In this document: in pieces, positions 5,254 through 6,422 of the stretch
How the letters are laid out: each line of letters opens with the position of its first letter
Numbering within the stretch: the first letter of the stretch is position 1
Assembly: GCA_900555515.1 (NCBI GenBank)
Contig: USLO01000101.1
Coordinates: forward strand, 1-6,422
Direction: 5' to 3'
DNA from: an uncultured Collinsella sp.
GTDB lineage: Bacteria > Actinomycetota > Coriobacteriia > Coriobacteriales > Coriobacteriaceae
DNA: 6,422 nt
Program-made: the position numbers and the translations under genes
Notes under the pieces: model-generated
What the model was told of the DNA's origin: nothing
What the model saw: the letters and a program-made list of their open reading frames with translations, nothing else
The model's database searches: none

Positions 5254-6422
5254 ATGTCCGTTAACCCCGCTAGCGTCACCAACCCGCCCGCGCAGTTTCC
5301 CGAGGACTTTGTCTTTGGCGGTGCTACCGCTGCCTACCAGGTAGAGGGTGAGACCCGCACTCACGGTAAGGGCAAGGTTGCCTGGGACGACTTCCTGGAG
5401 GCCCAGGGGCGCTTCTCCCCCGATCCCGCTTCGGACTTCTACAACCAGTACCCCGTCGACTTGGAGCTGTGCGAGGAGTTCGGCATCAACGGCATTCGCC
5501 TCTCCATCGCCTGGAGCCGCATCTTTCCCAACGGCACCGGTGAGATTAACCCCGAGGGCGTGCAGTTCTACCACGATCTCTTCGCCGAGTGCCATAAGCA
5601 CCACGTTGAGCCGTTCGTCACGCTGCATCACTTTGACACGCCGCTGCCCCTCTTTGAGAAGGGCGATTTCCTCAACCGCGAGACCATCGACGCCTTTGTG
5701 GACTTTGCCACCTTCTGCTTTACGGAGTACGGCGACCAGGTGACCTACTGGTTCACCTTTAACGAGATCTGGGCCGACGCCTCCAACACCTACATCGAGG
5801 GCACCTTCCCCGGTGGCGTCAAGGCGCATCTGGCCGAGGCCTTCCAGTGCGAGCACAACATGATGCTCGCCCACGCCAAGGCCGTGCTGGCCTTCCACAA
5901 CGGCGGTTTTAAGGGCAAGATCGGCATCATTCAGTCTCTGGAGTTTAAGTATCCGCTCAACGAGAACGACCCCGCCGACATCAAGGCCGCCAACAACGAG
6001 CACGTGCTGCAAAACCAGTTTCTGCTCGACGCCACCTTCCGCGGCGACTATGCCCCCGACACCCTCGAGTGCGCCAACCGCCTGGCTGCCGTCTCGGGCG
6101 GCACCATCGAGATCCTGGACGAGGACCTCGAGATTATGCGCGAAGCCGCGCTCTACAACGACTACCTGGGCGTTAACAACTACCAGTGCCGTTTTTTGAA
6201 GGCTTACGACGGCGAGAACGACCTGCACCACAACGGTACGGGCGAGAAGGGCACCGGGCGCTGGCGTGTTAAGGGTATTGGCGAGCATGTGAACAAGCCT
6301 GGCATCCCCACCACCGACTGGGACTGGATCATCTATCCCGAGGGTCTGTTCGATCTGCTCGTCTACATTAAGCAGCGCTACCCCAACTACAAGCAGATCT
6401 TCATCACCGAGAACGGCATGGG
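5254..6422 (+). CDS. lacG: 6-phospho-beta-galactosidase (LacG), cut by right edge
   Basis: This glycoside hydrolase family 1 enzyme is expected to split lactose-6-phosphate into glucose and galactose-6-phosphate in the cytoplasm. About 389 residues are visible of an expected 470 or so; the end is lost at the window edge, not broken. Visible features are FVFGGATAAYQVEG (19-32; Gln29), TLHHFDTP (123-130), the acid/base Glu171 in TFNEIW, and the nucleophile Glu386 in ITENGMG at the edge. The HHFDTP and GDFLNRE signatures are typical of LacG and differ from phospho-beta-glucosidases. The C-terminal residues that bind the 6-phosphate lie outside, so substrate is inferred from these motifs and from lacE. 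The ATG at 5254 has only a weak GGAT upstream (5246-5249); it is the first ATG after the lacE stop and puts the N-terminus at the usual family position. Confidence 0.93.
   Translation, partial: MSVNPASVTNPPAQFPEDFVFGGATAAYQVEGETRTHGKGKVAWDDFLEAQGRFSPDPASDFYNQYPVDLELCEEFGINGIRLSIAWSRIFPNGTGEINPEGVQFYHDLFAECHKHHVEPFVTLHHFDTPLPLFEKGDFLNRETIDAFVDFATFCFTEYGDQVTYWFTFNEIWADASNTYIEGTFPGGVKAHLAEAFQCEHNMMLAHAKAVLAFHNGGFKGKIGIIQSLEFKYPLNENDPADIKAANNEHVLQNQFLLDATFRGDYAPDTLECANRLAAVSGGTIEILDEDLEIMREAALYNDYLGVNNYQCRFLKAYDGENDLHHNGTGEKGTGRWRVKGIGEHVNKPGIPTTDWDWIIYPEGLFDLLVYIKQRYPNYKQIFITENGM

Noticed and set aside
5185..5256. lacE and lacG are in the same frame with no further stop in the gap, so stop read-through would fuse them
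   Set aside because: The lacE TAA is followed by no known read-through signal, and a membrane-anchored fusion through the hairpin region is not supported by anything in the sequence.
5236..6288. 350-codon open frame on the minus strand opposite lacG
   Set aside because: Its Val/Leu/Gly-rich repetitive translation is the mirror of strongly biased lacG codons, and lacG has clear catalytic motifs on the plus strand.

Overview
The window looks like a chromosomal segment of a GC-rich, gut-type actinobacterium of the Coriobacteriia. Collinsella is my best guess. This is inferred from GC-rich codons, strong AGGAGG-type ribosome binding sites and a Gram-positive lactose phosphotransferase (PTS) set in an actinobacterial codon style; no marker gene here proves the genus.

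Layout, left to right. Positions 1-260 are AT-rich and non-coding. They hold an array of GAACA motifs (48-123) and a terminator that serves the leftward gene ending at 261. Positions 261-1282 (minus strand) encode a multi-pass membrane protein of unknown function whose reading frame is broken by an apparent one-base loss in an A run near 1064-1067. Positions 1283-1508 hold its ribosome binding site and a likely -10 box, a tandem 20-nt repeat containing GTCCCCAATGACTA, and the strong terminator of lacF. Positions 1509-1847 (minus) are lacF, the lactose EIIA. Positions 1848-2061 are an AT-rich control region with GAAC motifs on one face of the helix. Positions 2062-3066 (minus) encode a LacI-family repressor that keeps the tryptophan seen in the sugar pocket of E. 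coli LacI. Positions 3067-3423 form a divergent control region with three related CpG-centred operators. Positions 3424-5187 (plus) are lacE, the lactose EIICB permease. After a 66-nt gap with a perfect 11-bp hairpin comes lacG (5254 to the right edge), a 6-phospho-beta-galactosidase cut off by the window end.

Together: EI/HPr (outside the window) phosphorylates LacF on His79. LacF passes the phosphate to Cys491 of LacE, which imports and phosphorylates lactose. LacG splits lactose-6-phosphate into glucose and galactose-6-phosphate, which would normally enter the tagatose-6-phosphate pathway (not in this window). The repressor probably controls itself and lacEG through the three shared operators.

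The unusual points are these. lacF is separated from lacE by the repressor gene and points the opposite way. lacF seems to have a different motif set (GAAC repeats) from the LacI-type operators before lacE. The leftmost gene is frameshifted. I see no clearly novel multi-gene system; the most informative content is regulatory.
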